From positions 1 to 60,347 of IMG/VR virus record IMGVR_UViG_3300046777_000773: a stretch of DNA of 60,347 nucleotides; one strand, written 5' to 3'. Numbering within the stretch: the stretch's first letter is position 1; each line of letters begins with the position of its first letter. This document shows positions 8,891 through 18,915 of this stretch, piece after piece. The DNA comes from a virus. The notes below the pieces were generated by a model. That model did no database searches. It was not told where the DNA came from and saw only the letters and a list, made by a program, of their open reading frames with translations. A program made the translations under genes and the position numbers.

Positions 8891-9879
8891 GCGGCCTTCT
8901 TAGTACAATCTTCGGCATCGGTCCCCAGAAAAGTTCTTCTGGTACCACGCCCACCCTGCCTGGATCTACACAGGCCGCCGTAGACGAACTCATTGCGCGC
9001 ACCCGTGGCTTTGCTGCCGAACCCTACCAGCCTTACGTCGACGCCCAAGGCAATGTCATTCCCCGCGTCGCTGAGTTCACTCCCGATCAGCAGCGTGCCT
9101 TCGAGTCTGCCCGTGGCCTCGCATCCCAAGCCGGTGCCCTGAGCGCCCTTACGCCCGGCCTCGCCCAAGAAGGCATTGCAGCTACACGCGGTCTTGCTAC
9201 CACCCTGCCCGAGACTGACCTCTCCGGTTACATGTCGCCCTATACGCAGGCGGTCCTTGACCCGGCGATCCGCGACATCGAAGAGCGCGCTGCCAAGGAA
9301 CGTCTCCGTCTCGGCCAGCAATCTGCACGCACAGGTTCCTTCGGCGGCTCACGTCAGGCCATTGCGGAATCTGAACTAGAGCGCGGTACCCAGCGCAACA
9401 TCGCCGACGTGTCCGCCCAGCAACGCGCTGCTGCTTACAACCAAGCTCTCGATCAGTTCCGCAAAGACCAAGGGATGATCCCGCAGCTTTATGCGAACAT
9501 GCAGAGCCAACTTGGCACGGGCCTTACGCAGACGCAAGGGGCTTTCGGTTCGATGGTCAATCCGCTCCTTCAGACGGGCGGCCTCCAGCAAGCGCGTGAA
9601 CAGGCCAACCTCGATGTGCTGCGTCAGCAATACGAAGAAGAGCGTGACTTCCCGCTGCGTGGTATCACAGCCTTGCGCCAAACTCTGGGCATCAACCCGC
9701 AGATCCTTGGCCTCGGCACATCCACGCAATCTACGCAGCCGGGCGCCAACCCTCTCACAGCTTTGACGCAGGCTATCAGCGGCGGACCCAAGTTCCTTGA
9801 GAACCTGAAAGTTCTGGGCAAGGAGTTCGGGTTCTACGGGCCTTCTTCTTCGCAGTCGTCTTCGACTACGCAACGGTAA
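8887..9879 (+). CDS. Internal/tail structural protein
   Basis: A 330-residue protein, mostly helical and Gln/Ala/Arg rich, with YMSPYTQAVLDPAIRDIEER and RTGSFGGSRQAIAESELERG motifs. I associate these with podovirus structural proteins near the ejection genes. The N-terminus is small and Gly/Ser rich, the C-terminus Ser/Gln rich. The start overlaps the upstream stop by four bases (ATGA). It probably forms part of the tail or internal core. Function inferred from context. Confidence 0.55.
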   Translation: MSGLLSTIFGIGPQKSSSGTTPTLPGSTQAAVDELIARTRGFAAEPYQPYVDAQGNVIPRVAEFTPDQQRAFESARGLASQAGALSALTPGLAQEGIAATRGLATTLPETDLSGYMSPYTQAVLDPAIRDIEERAAKERLRLGQQSARTGSFGGSRQAIAESELERGTQRNIADVSAQQRAAAYNQALDQFRKDQGMIPQLYANMQSQLGTGLTQTQGAFGSMVNPLLQTGGLQQAREQANLDVLRQQYEEERDFPLRGITALRQTLGINPQILGLGTSTQSTQPGANPLTALTQAISGGPKFLENLKVLGKEFGFYGPSSSQSSSTTQR

Positions 9880-9900
9880 TTCAGTTAAGGAACCGTCCCC

Positions 9901-10800
9901 ATGGCTGAACCTTCCCAAGATCCCCTCGGTCCCCTCCGCGCATTGCTTCAGCAATTCACGGGCGGTGGTGGAATGGCTGCCCCTCGGCAAGGACCCGCTC
10001 CAGCGCCTGCACAGCAAGCTGCTCCCGCTCCGACGGTTCCCGCTGTTACGGCTGGATCTGCCAGTGCCACGCCTCCTCCTGAACGAACCCTCCTTGAAAG
10101 GTTGCGTGAGTCCGTAGCGGAGACTGCGACGCCGAGCATGAGTTCCGCTGATAGCTTGGCGGCATTTGCTGCGGGCATGGGCGGTCCTCGGCGCCAAGGC
10201 TTTGTACAAGATTTGCTCGCGGGCATCCAGGCTCAGAACCAATTCGAAGCTGGGCGGCGCGGCGAAATGCGTCAGTCCATCGAAGCTCAAGCTCGCCTCG
10301 CCGAACAAGAACGCAAAGCCGCAATGGAGAAGGCCAAGTTCGCTGAAGAAACTACGCCGGGCACTCTCACGGGCCGCCTTACCGAAGCACGTATCCGCCA
10401 AGCTGATGCTGCTGCTGCCCAAGCCGGTAGGCCAAATCTTCAAATCGTAGGTACGGACGAAGCCACCGGATATGCGATTGCTATGGACCCTAGAACCGGG
10501 GAAACACGCGTATTGTCTGGCGTTCGCCCCACTCGTTCTGAAATAGCAGCCAATGCCGCCGAAGAACGCATTCGTGGACGGGCTTTGTCAAATGCGGCTA
10601 GGGCTGTCGACGAAGAAATGAAATTGAATCCTACGCTTAATCGTGAAAATCGCATCCGCCAATTGTTCCCTGTCTACTTAGAGTTGGCTCGCAGCGAAGA
10701 AAGGGCTGCGTCAGGTGGTGGTGGTGGTAGTCGTTTACCCACTGCTCCTACTGAATCAAATCCTCCTCCGCAACGTATGCAATATCAGCCGCCCCGCTAA
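9901..10800 (+). CDS. Internal virion protein, Pro/Ala-rich N-terminus and coiled coil
   Basis: A 299-residue protein. Residues about 20-60 are a Pro/Ala linker. A helical region follows (AQNQFEAGRRGEMRQSIEAQ, then ARLAEQERKAAMEKAKFAEE), then a small beta segment (YAIAMDPRTGETRVL), more helix and a Pro-rich tail. The stop overlaps the start of the 1722-residue internal protein (TAATG). This helical composition next to a giant protein resembles podovirus internal-core sets (T7 gp14/15/16 logic), though no sequence homology was recognised. Confidence 0.5.
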   Translation: MAEPSQDPLGPLRALLQQFTGGGGMAAPRQGPAPAPAQQAAPAPTVPAVTAGSASATPPPERTLLERLRESVAETATPSMSSADSLAAFAAGMGGPRRQGFVQDLLAGIQAQNQFEAGRRGEMRQSIEAQARLAEQERKAAMEKAKFAEETTPGTLTGRLTEARIRQADAAAAQAGRPNLQIVGTDEATGYAIAMDPRTGETRVLSGVRPTRSEIAANAAEERIRGRALSNAARAVDEEMKLNPTLNRENRIRQLFPVYLELARSEERAASGGGGGSRLPTAPTESNPPPQRMQYQPPR

Positions 10801-13800
10801 TGAGTGGTAATTTTGAATTTGAACTGCCTGACGGGCGCGTAATTCTAGTAGAGGGTGCGCCCTCAGCAGAAGCCGCCAAAGAGTTCATGGATGCCCAGTG
10901 GCCTACATTGCGCCGCCAGACGCCTATCCGTGGTTTTGGTGGTAGTGCCAATGAACAATTCTGGAGCCAGCTTGCTGGATTGCCGGGCGCTGCTGAAGCC
11001 GTTGCTGCTGCGGTCAATGCCCCCGAAGCCCGTGACTATCTACGCAGTGTCAGCGAAGGTATCAATGTACCAAATGACCCGCGCACCCGTCCTCCCGAAC
11101 TAAGTGATCTTGTAAGCAGCCGTGCCGTCGCCGCTGTCAAAGCTTACGCAGGGCAAGCTGCCGGGTCAATCGCAGGCATGGTCCCCGGTGCTGTCGCTGG
11201 CGCTGGTGCTGGTTTTCTTGTAGGTGGTCCTGCCGGGGCGGCGGCTGGTGCGCGTATTGCAGCAGGCGGTCAAGCTGCCTTAAGCGGTGTCAGTGAACTT
11301 TATCGCGGCCTCGTTGATGAGGGCGTTGATCCCACCGTTGCAGGCCGCATTGCTATTCCAGTGGGCGCAGCCATCAGCCGTATCGAAAACCGCTATGTCG
11401 AACAGGCCCTTGCTCGCTCGCTTGGTGGTCAGGTATCACAGGACGCAATCGGTCGCCTTGCCCAACGAGTTGTAGGCGGACGTGCGGGTGGCATTCGTCA
11501 AACTGCCGTGGGCGGCGCTGCTTCTGAAATGGCCGGTGAAGCTCTCCGTGAAACAACGCGCGGCGTAGTAACTGGTGAAGCCAATCTACCCGAGCGTCTT
11601 TCGCGCGTAGCTGAAGCAGGCATCGTCGGTACGCTCGGCGGCGCAGGCGTCGGTGCAGCTACACGCATGGCAGGTGGTGCGCCGCCCTCTATTCCAGAAG
11701 GCCAACAAGCCACCCCCGCGCAACCTACAGTTGAACAGGAGCCCGCGCCTACAACCGAAGCCGCGCCCGCGCCGGAAGCTGTTGCACCCGAAGTTGCGCC
11801 TGCACCTGCACCCGCATCGACGCCCGAAGCCGTAGCGCCCACACCTACACCTACGCCCGCGACTGCTGTTCAGCCAGAAGTAACACAGGCCCCCGTCACG
11901 GAAGCTGCCGCTCCTGCACCCGAGGCTCCCCCTCAAACTACACGGGAAGCCGCACCCGCGACTGGTGAAACGGCGGGGCCCGGTATCATTGCCAATCGCC
12001 ATATCGGTAACGTCATTACAGAAATGACCGCCGACGGCTTTACGACAGCGAAGGGCAGCACCTACCAGATCAACGAACAAGGCCAAACTATCCGCACGAA
12101 GTTGTCGCCGGGCAGAGGCCAAGGTACTACTTACGAACCACACAATGCCCTCTATGTGACACCTCAAGATTCTCTTGACTTGCTGACAGATATGCAGGGT
12201 GGCGGCAAGTACCGCTTTGTCGTCAATACTCCCAACGGCCCGCAAGTGTTGGGTCCTGATGAAGTTATCGGAGATCGCCAAGCCGCTATTGCAGTATTCA
12301 ATCCAAGCGGCAGTTTCGATAGGTTCATCAACGCAGAAAAGACGCCTGCCGTTGGCTTGGCTCCAGTTGAATTGCGCTACGATACTGGCCAGACCGAAGC
12401 TGCACCCGCACCCGCACCCGAAGCCGCTGCACCCGCACCTGCGCCTCAGATTACGCCTGAGCAAGAGCAGGGACTCTGGAGGGGCTACAGCCTGAACGCC
12501 GGGCCGGAAGCGCAGAGCCCTATCGTCCAGGCTGCCCGTGATGTTGCGAGCCAGCGTCAACGCCCCTTCACGCGGCCTGAATTTGCTGAGTTCGCGAATG
12601 CTGTTGCAAGTGCCCCTACCCCCGACGCACAGCAGGCAGTGTTACAGAATTACAGCGCACTGCGCCAAGCTCCTACTGCCGACCAAGTCACTCCTGCTGA
12701 AGCCGTCGGTGCGCCGCGCGGTACGCCACAGATGACAGAGCCCGAACGGCAACAAATCAAGGAGCAGATTGACGAGCCTATCATCGGGTCCGTGTTAAAT
12801 TTCTTTGCTTCGCCCATCCTGACTTTGACTAGATTGTCGCGGGCATTCGCGCCGGTACGTACAGCCTTCATGAAATTTACAGCACTGGACAACTTCTATA
12901 AGACAGCGGCGGCAGCTTCTCACAAATCCTTGAACAGCCTAAGCGACGCTTCCAAGCAGAAAGTTATCTTGGGACTGGACAGAGCCCGCCGCGAACGCAA
13001 AGAAATAAACCAAGCAGATTATACTGCTGAAGAACTGAATGCTATCCGTGACTTCCGTTCGCACATGAATTTCATTTACAACAATGCCATTGAAGCGGTA
13101 GCACGCAAGTACTTTGACCCGGCGCTTGCGACTGATCCTGCTCAACGCACCAAGCTGCAAGCCCTGCAAGACAAGCATATGGGCAAGTTCCTTACTGAGA
13201 TTCCAGCGGCAGAACTCAACGCCGTATCGCCTGAAGGAAGCGCGCTTGTAGAAAAGTACAAGGCTGCTCGCGACCCGTTCTTCTTCCCGCAGCGCACATC
13301 AGGTTCCCACTTTGTTGCTGCTTACGAACGCTTGCCGAACGGCAAAAAGAAGTTGGTTGCCCTCTACGGTTACAATCCGTTACGCCCGTGGCAGCGCGCC
13401 CGTGGTTTTGAAAACCCTGAGACTACAGCGATCCGCAAGCTGCGTGAAGAATTTCCTGACGCTAACACCCACTACGTCATGACATCTGGCGTCAAGTTCA
13501 AAAACGACGAGCAGGCTTTCAACTTGAAGCGTGACGGGGATTTCATCAACAAGTACCTCGATAGCTTGCGGGATGTCAGCGGCAAGGAAGGTCGCGAGAT
13601 TATTGACCGCATGTCAGCAGAAATCAAGAAGGCTAACATAGACTCTTTGTTCAAGCCTTACAATGGTATCTTGCGTGCAGTTACACCCGAGAACGCCGTG
13701 GAGTATGCCAGCAACTATTTGCCTGCGTATTACTTGACGGCGGGTCGTCTCAACGCGCGGCTCTACAGCCAAGAAGATTTCGACCAAGCATTCAAGCCGC

Positions 13801-15968
13801 TACGCCCCGAGAACCGCGAACTATTTGAGGGTGTTCTGGCTAACGGAACCGCGCCCGTCGAAGCTTACGGTACGGCACAGACCTTCGTATTCTTTCAGTA
13901 TCTTGGGTTTGCCTTAGATACTGCGGCAGTTAGCGGCCTGCAAATTCCCACCTCAGTGGCGCCTCGCCTAGGACGCGATGGTGGTGTCGCACGTGGATCA
14001 AAGTATTTAACTGAGGCACTGGCCGACTCTCTTTTTGACAAGGCTATTTTCAGCGTCCTCAAGTCTGACCAAGCTTATGCCAAAGCCATCGCCGATAAGC
14101 AAATCCGCAAAGACGAAGCTGACGCTTTGAGGCGCGCTATCCAGCGGGGTGTCTTTGTTCCCACATCGGCTTTCCGTATGCAAGGTAGCGTTTCGGCTGC
14201 TGATGTGCGGGCTGCTGGTATAGCCGACAAGGACGCCGTCAAGTTTGCCAATGGCGTCAACACCGTCGTGGATCTAGCCGGGCGCCCTCTTGCAGCCATC
14301 GAAGAGTTCGGGCGCTCCAGCACATTCATGGCTGCCTATCGGATGGCGCGCGACAATCCAAGCGTAATCGAGCAAGCCAATCGCTATGACAATACCAACT
14401 ACAAGAACGCCGAAGATTATGCGGCAGGTGTAGTATTCGACACTTGGTACACGGGGTCTAGGCTAGACGATCCGGGTTTCCTTCGGCAATTCCCTATCCT
14501 TAATTTGGCTACGCAGTTCATGCGCCCGGTCTTTAAATTTACTGAGACGGTATTGCGCGATGCCACCAAAACTCTGAAAGCTATGGCAGCACGCGACTTG
14601 ACTATGGCTCGCATTGGTGCTATATCTGTGTTCGGCTCCCTAGCTCCGCTTGTTTTATTGGGCGGCATTTGGGCGCTTCCGTTTGCTGACCTTAGTCGCG
14701 AACTGCTTGAGCGCATGCTTAAGACGTTCTTTGACAATCCGTTGGATCTGCGCCTAGAACTGGACCGCGCGATGGGCGGTGGCTACCTGGGCGAGGCTGC
14801 AAACTATGGCTTGCCTTCCGCCTCTAATATCGCCAACCTCTCTAAGCGTATTGCCGTCGACCCGGTTCCCTCCGACACCCTGTTCAGTTGGAGTACGCTT
14901 GCGCTCTTTGGGCCGGGCGGCGATCTGCTCCAGCGCATTCCCAAAACGTATGAGCATTGGAAGCGCGGCGAATACTGGGAAGCTGCGGCTTCCTTCCCCT
15001 TCACTCCGCGCGTAGCTGGCAATGCGATCAAAGGCACGCAGCTTGCTGTTGCCGAAGAGCAATTCACTCAGGCCGGTACACGCTTCATAACGCCCGAACT
15101 GCTAGAGCGTGTGGACAGCAGGCTTGCTGTGCCTTCCAGCGTACGTCAGGCTCTCGGCTTCCCGGCTCCTGAACTAGCCAATGAGCGTGAGTTGTATCGT
15201 CGCCAAAAGGTCATCGACGACGCTACTGATGAAGCCACTAAGTCCATTAACATGGAACTGTCTCGGTTCTACTTGCGCGCTATAGAAGCCCAACGGAACG
15301 GCAACATGGATGAAGCTTACCGGCAGGTTGCTGCTTTGCAAAAGCGTTATGTAGAATTTATTGCCGAACAGCAATCAAAACCCCTCCATCTGCGGGTGAT
15401 TCCTAATATAGACTCGGCACGTGAGCGCGCTCGGCAAGACTTGTTTGGTCGCAGTAGTAATCAAATCCTTCTTGAGGAAACGCGCCGCCAAGCTCGCCCT
15501 GCCCTGCTGCCAATCCTCGAAGAGATGCGTTGGCGCGACCGTCCCGGCTTCGCCGAAGGCGGTGAGGTGCGAGGCGAAGAGAGGTTTCCAGTTAGGCAGC
15601 CATATGAAAGTGAACTGGAGTTTTTTGAAAAGAACCCGAATGTCACGGGTATGGCTGCCGAGGATGGCAAGGTAATCCTGAATCCCTATTCAGATCTATC
15701 GGAACAAGAACGGGAAGCAGTGGTTCTCAATGAACGGGCTAGGCTGGCGATTCGTGAAGGTCTCGTCCCGCCTCCTAACTTTGTGCTGACCCCTGAGCAA
15801 ATGGCAGTCTTTAGCCGTATCAACAATGGGCGCCCTTATGGCAATCCTCAAGTCATTAAGGAAACCTTAGCAGCCCGTATACTGTCAGGTGATCCGTCTG
15901 CTCAAAAGCCTACCCGCGCTCAATTAGAATACGTAGAAGAGTTGCGCCAGGCTCTTAGCGCGCCTTAA
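10800..15968 (+). CDS. Giant internal virion/ejection protein with LPD38-like region
   Basis: A 1722-residue protein, the largest in the window. It starts with a short DGRVILVEGAPSAEAAKEFM module. Next come Gly/Ala zipper segments at about 115-160 (AGSIAGMVPGAVAGAGAGFL), which could insert in membranes. A long Pro/Ala/Glu linker spans about 300-395. The helical C-terminal half contains AAIEEFGRSSTFMAAYRMAR and LNLATQFMRPVFKFTETVLR, which match my memory of the large polyvalent protein domain LPD38. It is probably ejected with DNA to form a trans-envelope conduit. Homology to LPD38 should be confirmed by HMM search. Confidence 0.6.
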   Translation: MSGNFEFELPDGRVILVEGAPSAEAAKEFMDAQWPTLRRQTPIRGFGGSANEQFWSQLAGLPGAAEAVAAAVNAPEARDYLRSVSEGINVPNDPRTRPPELSDLVSSRAVAAVKAYAGQAAGSIAGMVPGAVAGAGAGFLVGGPAGAAAGARIAAGGQAALSGVSELYRGLVDEGVDPTVAGRIAIPVGAAISRIENRYVEQALARSLGGQVSQDAIGRLAQRVVGGRAGGIRQTAVGGAASEMAGEALRETTRGVVTGEANLPERLSRVAEAGIVGTLGGAGVGAATRMAGGAPPSIPEGQQATPAQPTVEQEPAPTTEAAPAPEAVAPEVAPAPAPASTPEAVAPTPTPTPATAVQPEVTQAPVTEAAAPAPEAPPQTTREAAPATGETAGPGIIANRHIGNVITEMTADGFTTAKGSTYQINEQGQTIRTKLSPGRGQGTTYEPHNALYVTPQDSLDLLTDMQGGGKYRFVVNTPNGPQVLGPDEVIGDRQAAIAVFNPSGSFDRFINAEKTPAVGLAPVELRYDTGQTEAAPAPAPEAAAPAPAPQITPEQEQGLWRGYSLNAGPEAQSPIVQAARDVASQRQRPFTRPEFAEFANAVASAPTPDAQQAVLQNYSALRQAPTADQVTPAEAVGAPRGTPQMTEPERQQIKEQIDEPIIGSVLNFFASPILTLTRLSRAFAPVRTAFMKFTALDNFYKTAAAASHKSLNSLSDASKQKVILGLDRARRERKEINQADYTAEELNAIRDFRSHMNFIYNNAIEAVARKYFDPALATDPAQRTKLQALQDKHMGKFLTEIPAAELNAVSPEGSALVEKYKAARDPFFFPQRTSGSHFVAAYERLPNGKKKLVALYGYNPLRPWQRARGFENPETTAIRKLREEFPDANTHYVMTSGVKFKNDEQAFNLKRDGDFINKYLDSLRDVSGKEGREIIDRMSAEIKKANIDSLFKPYNGILRAVTPENAVEYASNYLPAYYLTAGRLNARLYSQEDFDQAFKPLRPENRELFEGVLANGTAPVEAYGTAQTFVFFQYLGFALDTAAVSGLQIPTSVAPRLGRDGGVARGSKYLTEALADSLFDKAIFSVLKSDQAYAKAIADKQIRKDEADALRRAIQRGVFVPTSAFRMQGSVSAADVRAAGIADKDAVKFANGVNTVVDLAGRPLAAIEEFGRSSTFMAAYRMARDNPSVIEQANRYDNTNYKNAEDYAAGVVFDTWYTGSRLDDPGFLRQFPILNLATQFMRPVFKFTETVLRDATKTLKAMAARDLTMARIGAISVFGSLAPLVLLGGIWALPFADLSRELLERMLKTFFDNPLDLRLELDRAMGGGYLGEAANYGLPSASNIANLSKRIAVDPVPSDTLFSWSTLALFGPGGDLLQRIPKTYEHWKRGEYWEAAASFPFTPRVAGNAIKGTQLAVAEEQFTQAGTRFITPELLERVDSRLAVPSSVRQALGFPAPELANERELYRRQKVIDDATDEATKSINMELSRFYLRAIEAQRNGNMDEAYRQVAALQKRYVEFIAEQQSKPLHLRVIPNIDSARERARQDLFGRSSNQILLEETRRQARPALLPILEEMRWRDRPGFAEGGEVRGEERFPVRQPYESELEFFEKNPNVTGMAAEDGKVILNPYSDLSEQEREAVVLNERARLAIREGLVPPPNFVLTPEQMAVFSRINNGRPYGNPQVIKETLAARILSGDPSAQKPTRAQLEYVEELRQALSAP

Positions 15969-15975
15969 TAAATTC

Positions 15976-16004
15976 TTGACAAGTTGCAAGCCTTCAGGTA
16001 TGCT
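15976..16004 (+). promoter_or_regulatory. Strong sigma70-type promoter for the glycosyltransferase operon
   Basis: A consensus -35 TTGACA (15,976-15,981), an exact 17-bp spacer and -10 TATGCT (15,999-16,004). Only six bases (GAGGGC) separate the -10 from the ATG at 16,011. Transcription should therefore begin at or next to the start codon, giving a leaderless message. Confidence 0.75.
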
Positions 16005-16010
16005 GAGGGC

Positions 16011-16781
16011 ATGTCTAAGTTTGCCTACTACATTGGCGTGGACCACCGAGAGCCGGACGCACTGCGAGTTACCGAGGCGTCTGTCCGTGCTTACGCCAGC
16101 AAGCCCATTGAAGTCAAGCACCTAGAACACATTGAACTGCGACGCCGACAACTATTTGATCGGCCCTGGCGCGTCAACGAAGACGGTACATATACTGACG
16201 AACGGGACGGCAAACCATTTAGCGTACAGTTCTCGCATACCCGCTTCCTGACTCCGGTCGTGGCCAAGCTCGACGGCGTCACTGACTGGGCGCTCTTCAC
16301 AGATTGCGATTGGCTGTGGCTCGACGACATTCACAAGCTGCTGCAAGAAGCTGACTCCTCTAAGACGGTCATGGTTGTACCACACCGCTTCGAGCCTGAC
16401 AAGTCCACAAAGATGGATGGCCAAGTACAATCGCGTTACAAGCGTAAAATGTGGTCAGCCCTGATGCTGTGGAATATGAAGTCCAACAAGCTGCCCACCG
16501 TCGAGATGGTGAACGAAGCCACCGGCAACCACCTCCACACCTTCGGCTGGCTGAACGATTCCGACATCGGCTACCTCTCTGAGTCGTGGCATTGGATTCC
16601 CAACTACAGCCCGACCACCGAAGCTGCCCAAGACTCTGAGATGCGGGGCAAGACCGTTCCCGTCAACGCAGTCCACTTCACCTTCGGGCCTCCTGTCGAC
16701 GGCATGATCGACCGCGAACCCACACCCTTTGACAATTTTTGGCATAACGAACTGACGGACGCTTACCACAATGCACGCTAA
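16011..16781 (+). CDS. GT-A fold glycosyltransferase
   Basis: A 256-residue protein. The opening FAYYIGVDHREPDALRVTEA matches glycosyltransferases that begin with a nucleotide-sugar binding Rossmann-like strand. TDCDWLWLDD (DxD at about 98-100) is the expected metal and nucleotide-diphosphate ligand, and HFTFGPP near the C-terminus resembles the conserved His region. I chose the ATG at 16,011 rather than an upstream TTG because the promoter -10 ends at 16,004. The gene overlaps the next one (11 bases), which carries a second GT domain, so both likely modify one glycan target. Acceptor and sugar cannot be read from sequence. Confidence 0.7.
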   Translation: MSKFAYYIGVDHREPDALRVTEASVRAYASKPIEVKHLEHIELRRRQLFDRPWRVNEDGTYTDERDGKPFSVQFSHTRFLTPVVAKLDGVTDWALFTDCDWLWLDDIHKLLQEADSSKTVMVVPHRFEPDKSTKMDGQVQSRYKRKMWSALMLWNMKSNKLPTVEMVNEATGNHLHTFGWLNDSDIGYLSESWHWIPNYSPTTEAAQDSEMRGKTVPVNAVHFTFGPPVDGMIDREPTPFDNFWHNELTDAYHNAR

Positions 16782-18915
16782 AATCGTAACGACCTTGGGG
16801 CCGGGCGGCTGGGAAACCTATGGTCGCCGCTTCGTCGAATCCTTCATCAAGTTCTGGCCCTCCGAAATGCGTCTCGAAGTGTGGCACCACGATGTCACGG
16901 GCGACTTCCCTGCCTACGACCGTGTCACCTTCCACGCTCTTGAGAAGACGGCCTCCTTCCAGAAGCTGAAAGCCAAGCTGGGCACCCAAGCCAAAGACGG
17001 GCCGACCCTCCAGTATTGCTTCAAGGCTGTGGCTCTTGCCTCTGCTGTAACGCCGGACCTCGACTGGATCGCCTTCATTGACGCCGACACCGAGACCATG
17101 CGGCACGTGGACAGCCAGCTTCTCGATCAGCTTTTCGATGACAAAGTCCACCTGACGTACCTCTATAGGCGTTCGGTTGCGGAAAGCGAAGGCTCGTGGT
17201 TTGCATTCAATGTGGCCACTGTCAAGGGCGCCTCACTACTGGCTGACTACTGGGGTCTCTACGATTCCTTCGAAGCATTCCACTACAAGAAGGCCCATGA
17301 CAACGCGATCCTCGATAGGCTGGTAGTTCTGCACAAGGCGCACGGGCTTCTCGTGAAGGACCTGTCTCCGGGCGCTCTCGGGCTGGACGCATTCCACCAG
17401 TCCCCGCTTGGTGCGTACATGATCCACTACAAGGGGCCGGACAAGCAGACCATCGCCAACCCGGCACTCGGCGCACCCGCCCGCTACGAAACGCTTTGTG
17501 AATTGCTGACTGCTTCCATCAAGGCAACCGGCAAAGCAAACATCGTCGAGGTCGGCACATGGAACGGCAGCCGCGCTATCCAGATGGCCGAAGCTGCCTT
17601 TGCTGCGGGCGCCACTCAAGTGTCCTATGTCGGCTTCGACACCTTCGAGGATGGCAACGACCGCACCCATGAGGGTCACACCAAACCCCATGCCAATTCG
17701 TGGATGGTAGGTAATCGCCTAAACAACTATAGCCGCATGATGTCGCGGAAGGGCTTGACTTTTGACTACACTCTGCTAAAGGGTAACACTCTCGAAACCC
17801 TGCCCCGAGCGGGCGAAGTAGTAAAGGAAGCCACGTTCGCCTACATCGACGGCGGCCATTCCTACGACACAACGAACTCGGACTACCAGCATCTGAAGCA
17901 CGTGCCGTTCGTAGTCTTCGATGATGTGATTGCCGAAGAGGAGGACGGAGCGCCCGAGGGTCCGCGCAAGGTGTGGCAGGAAGCCAAAGGGCAGAAGCGC
18001 CTCATCACCAGTGGCGACGGCTACGCGGGTCTGAAGCAAACCATTTCCTTTGGGGTGGTGGTACGCAAGGGCTACCAGATGCCGGAACTTCGGACCCGCA
18101 TCCAAGTGAAGCCTATCGACTCGGTCGACAAGGGCGAGCAGCTACAACACATTGCCGAGAACGCCAAGGCTTTGCAGAAGTGGATTGGCTGCTACCAAGC
18201 CCACAATAAGACGGCTATCTTCGTGAGTGCCGGGCCGACTGTGCCTCAGTTCCTCGAAGAAATCAAACGGAAGCAGGCTGCGGGCGCCACGATCTTCACA
18301 GTCAAGCATGCGTTTCCGATCCTCAAGAAGGCAGGCATCAATCCAGACTGGACAGTCATCTTAGATCCGCGTCCCATTGACGGCAAGTCCACGCACGGTA
18401 TTATCAGGACCGACTTGTTCGCTGATGCGAAGCCCCGCGATAAGTTCCTGTTTGCGACTATGACGCATCCGTCTGTCCGTACCTACCTTGAGGAGAAGGG
18501 CGCTGATCTATACGGCTGGCACGCTCATACGCAAGCTACCGTAGCAGCAAAGCCCGCAGCCTTCGACATGGGCACCGTGGTCATGGGTGGCACCTGCTCC
18601 GCAACCCGGATTCCGATGCTGGCTTTTGTGATGGGCTTCCGTCGCTATGAGTTCTACGGCTACGACTTCTTCTATCCCGAGGACACTAACCAGGGTGATG
18701 TGAAGCAGGCGCTGATGCGCGTGACTTTGGGCGCCGAGCAGAAGTCCTACCTGACCACAGGTGAACTGGTGGCTGCGATGCAGGATCTGGGGCAGTGGAA
18801 CAAGTGGCTGGTGGAGAACCGGATCTCGGTCACGTTCCACGGCGACGGCGCGGGCAAGACTATCTGGGAGCAGACTGTCAGCAACTACACCCCTCCAGAG
18901 GAGTATCCCTTCTGA
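16771..18915 (+). CDS. Three-domain glycan-modification protein: glycosyltransferase + methyltransferase + DUF115
   Basis: A 714-residue protein with three recognisable parts. Residues 1-230: GT-A-like domain with AFIDADTE (about 101-108). Residues about 235-425: class I SAM methyltransferase of the Methyltransf_24 type, with VEVGTWNGS (259-267) and FAYIDGGHSYD (356-366). Residues about 450-714: DUF115/MptE-like region with AIFVSAGPT (482-490), FTVKHAFPILKKAGINPDW and GGTCSATRIPMLAFVMGF. DUF115 proteins are known from flagellin and surface-glycan modification. The combination suggests building and methylating a glycan on a virion or host surface target. All motifs look intact. The fusion order is unusual to me. 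Confidence 0.7.
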   Translation: MHAKIVTTLGPGGWETYGRRFVESFIKFWPSEMRLEVWHHDVTGDFPAYDRVTFHALEKTASFQKLKAKLGTQAKDGPTLQYCFKAVALASAVTPDLDWIAFIDADTETMRHVDSQLLDQLFDDKVHLTYLYRRSVAESEGSWFAFNVATVKGASLLADYWGLYDSFEAFHYKKAHDNAILDRLVVLHKAHGLLVKDLSPGALGLDAFHQSPLGAYMIHYKGPDKQTIANPALGAPARYETLCELLTASIKATGKANIVEVGTWNGSRAIQMAEAAFAAGATQVSYVGFDTFEDGNDRTHEGHTKPHANSWMVGNRLNNYSRMMSRKGLTFDYTLLKGNTLETLPRAGEVVKEATFAYIDGGHSYDTTNSDYQHLKHVPFVVFDDVIAEEEDGAPEGPRKVWQEAKGQKRLITSGDGYAGLKQTISFGVVVRKGYQMPELRTRIQVKPIDSVDKGEQLQHIAENAKALQKWIGCYQAHNKTAIFVSAGPTVPQFLEEIKRKQAAGATIFTVKHAFPILKKAGINPDWTVILDPRPIDGKSTHGIIRTDLFADAKPRDKFLFATMTHPSVRTYLEEKGADLYGWHAHTQATVAAKPAAFDMGTVVMGGTCSATRIPMLAFVMGFRRYEFYGYDFFYPEDTNQGDVKQALMRVTLGAEQKSYLTTGELVAAMQDLGQWNKWLVENRISVTFHGDGAGKTIWEQTVSNYTPPEEYPF

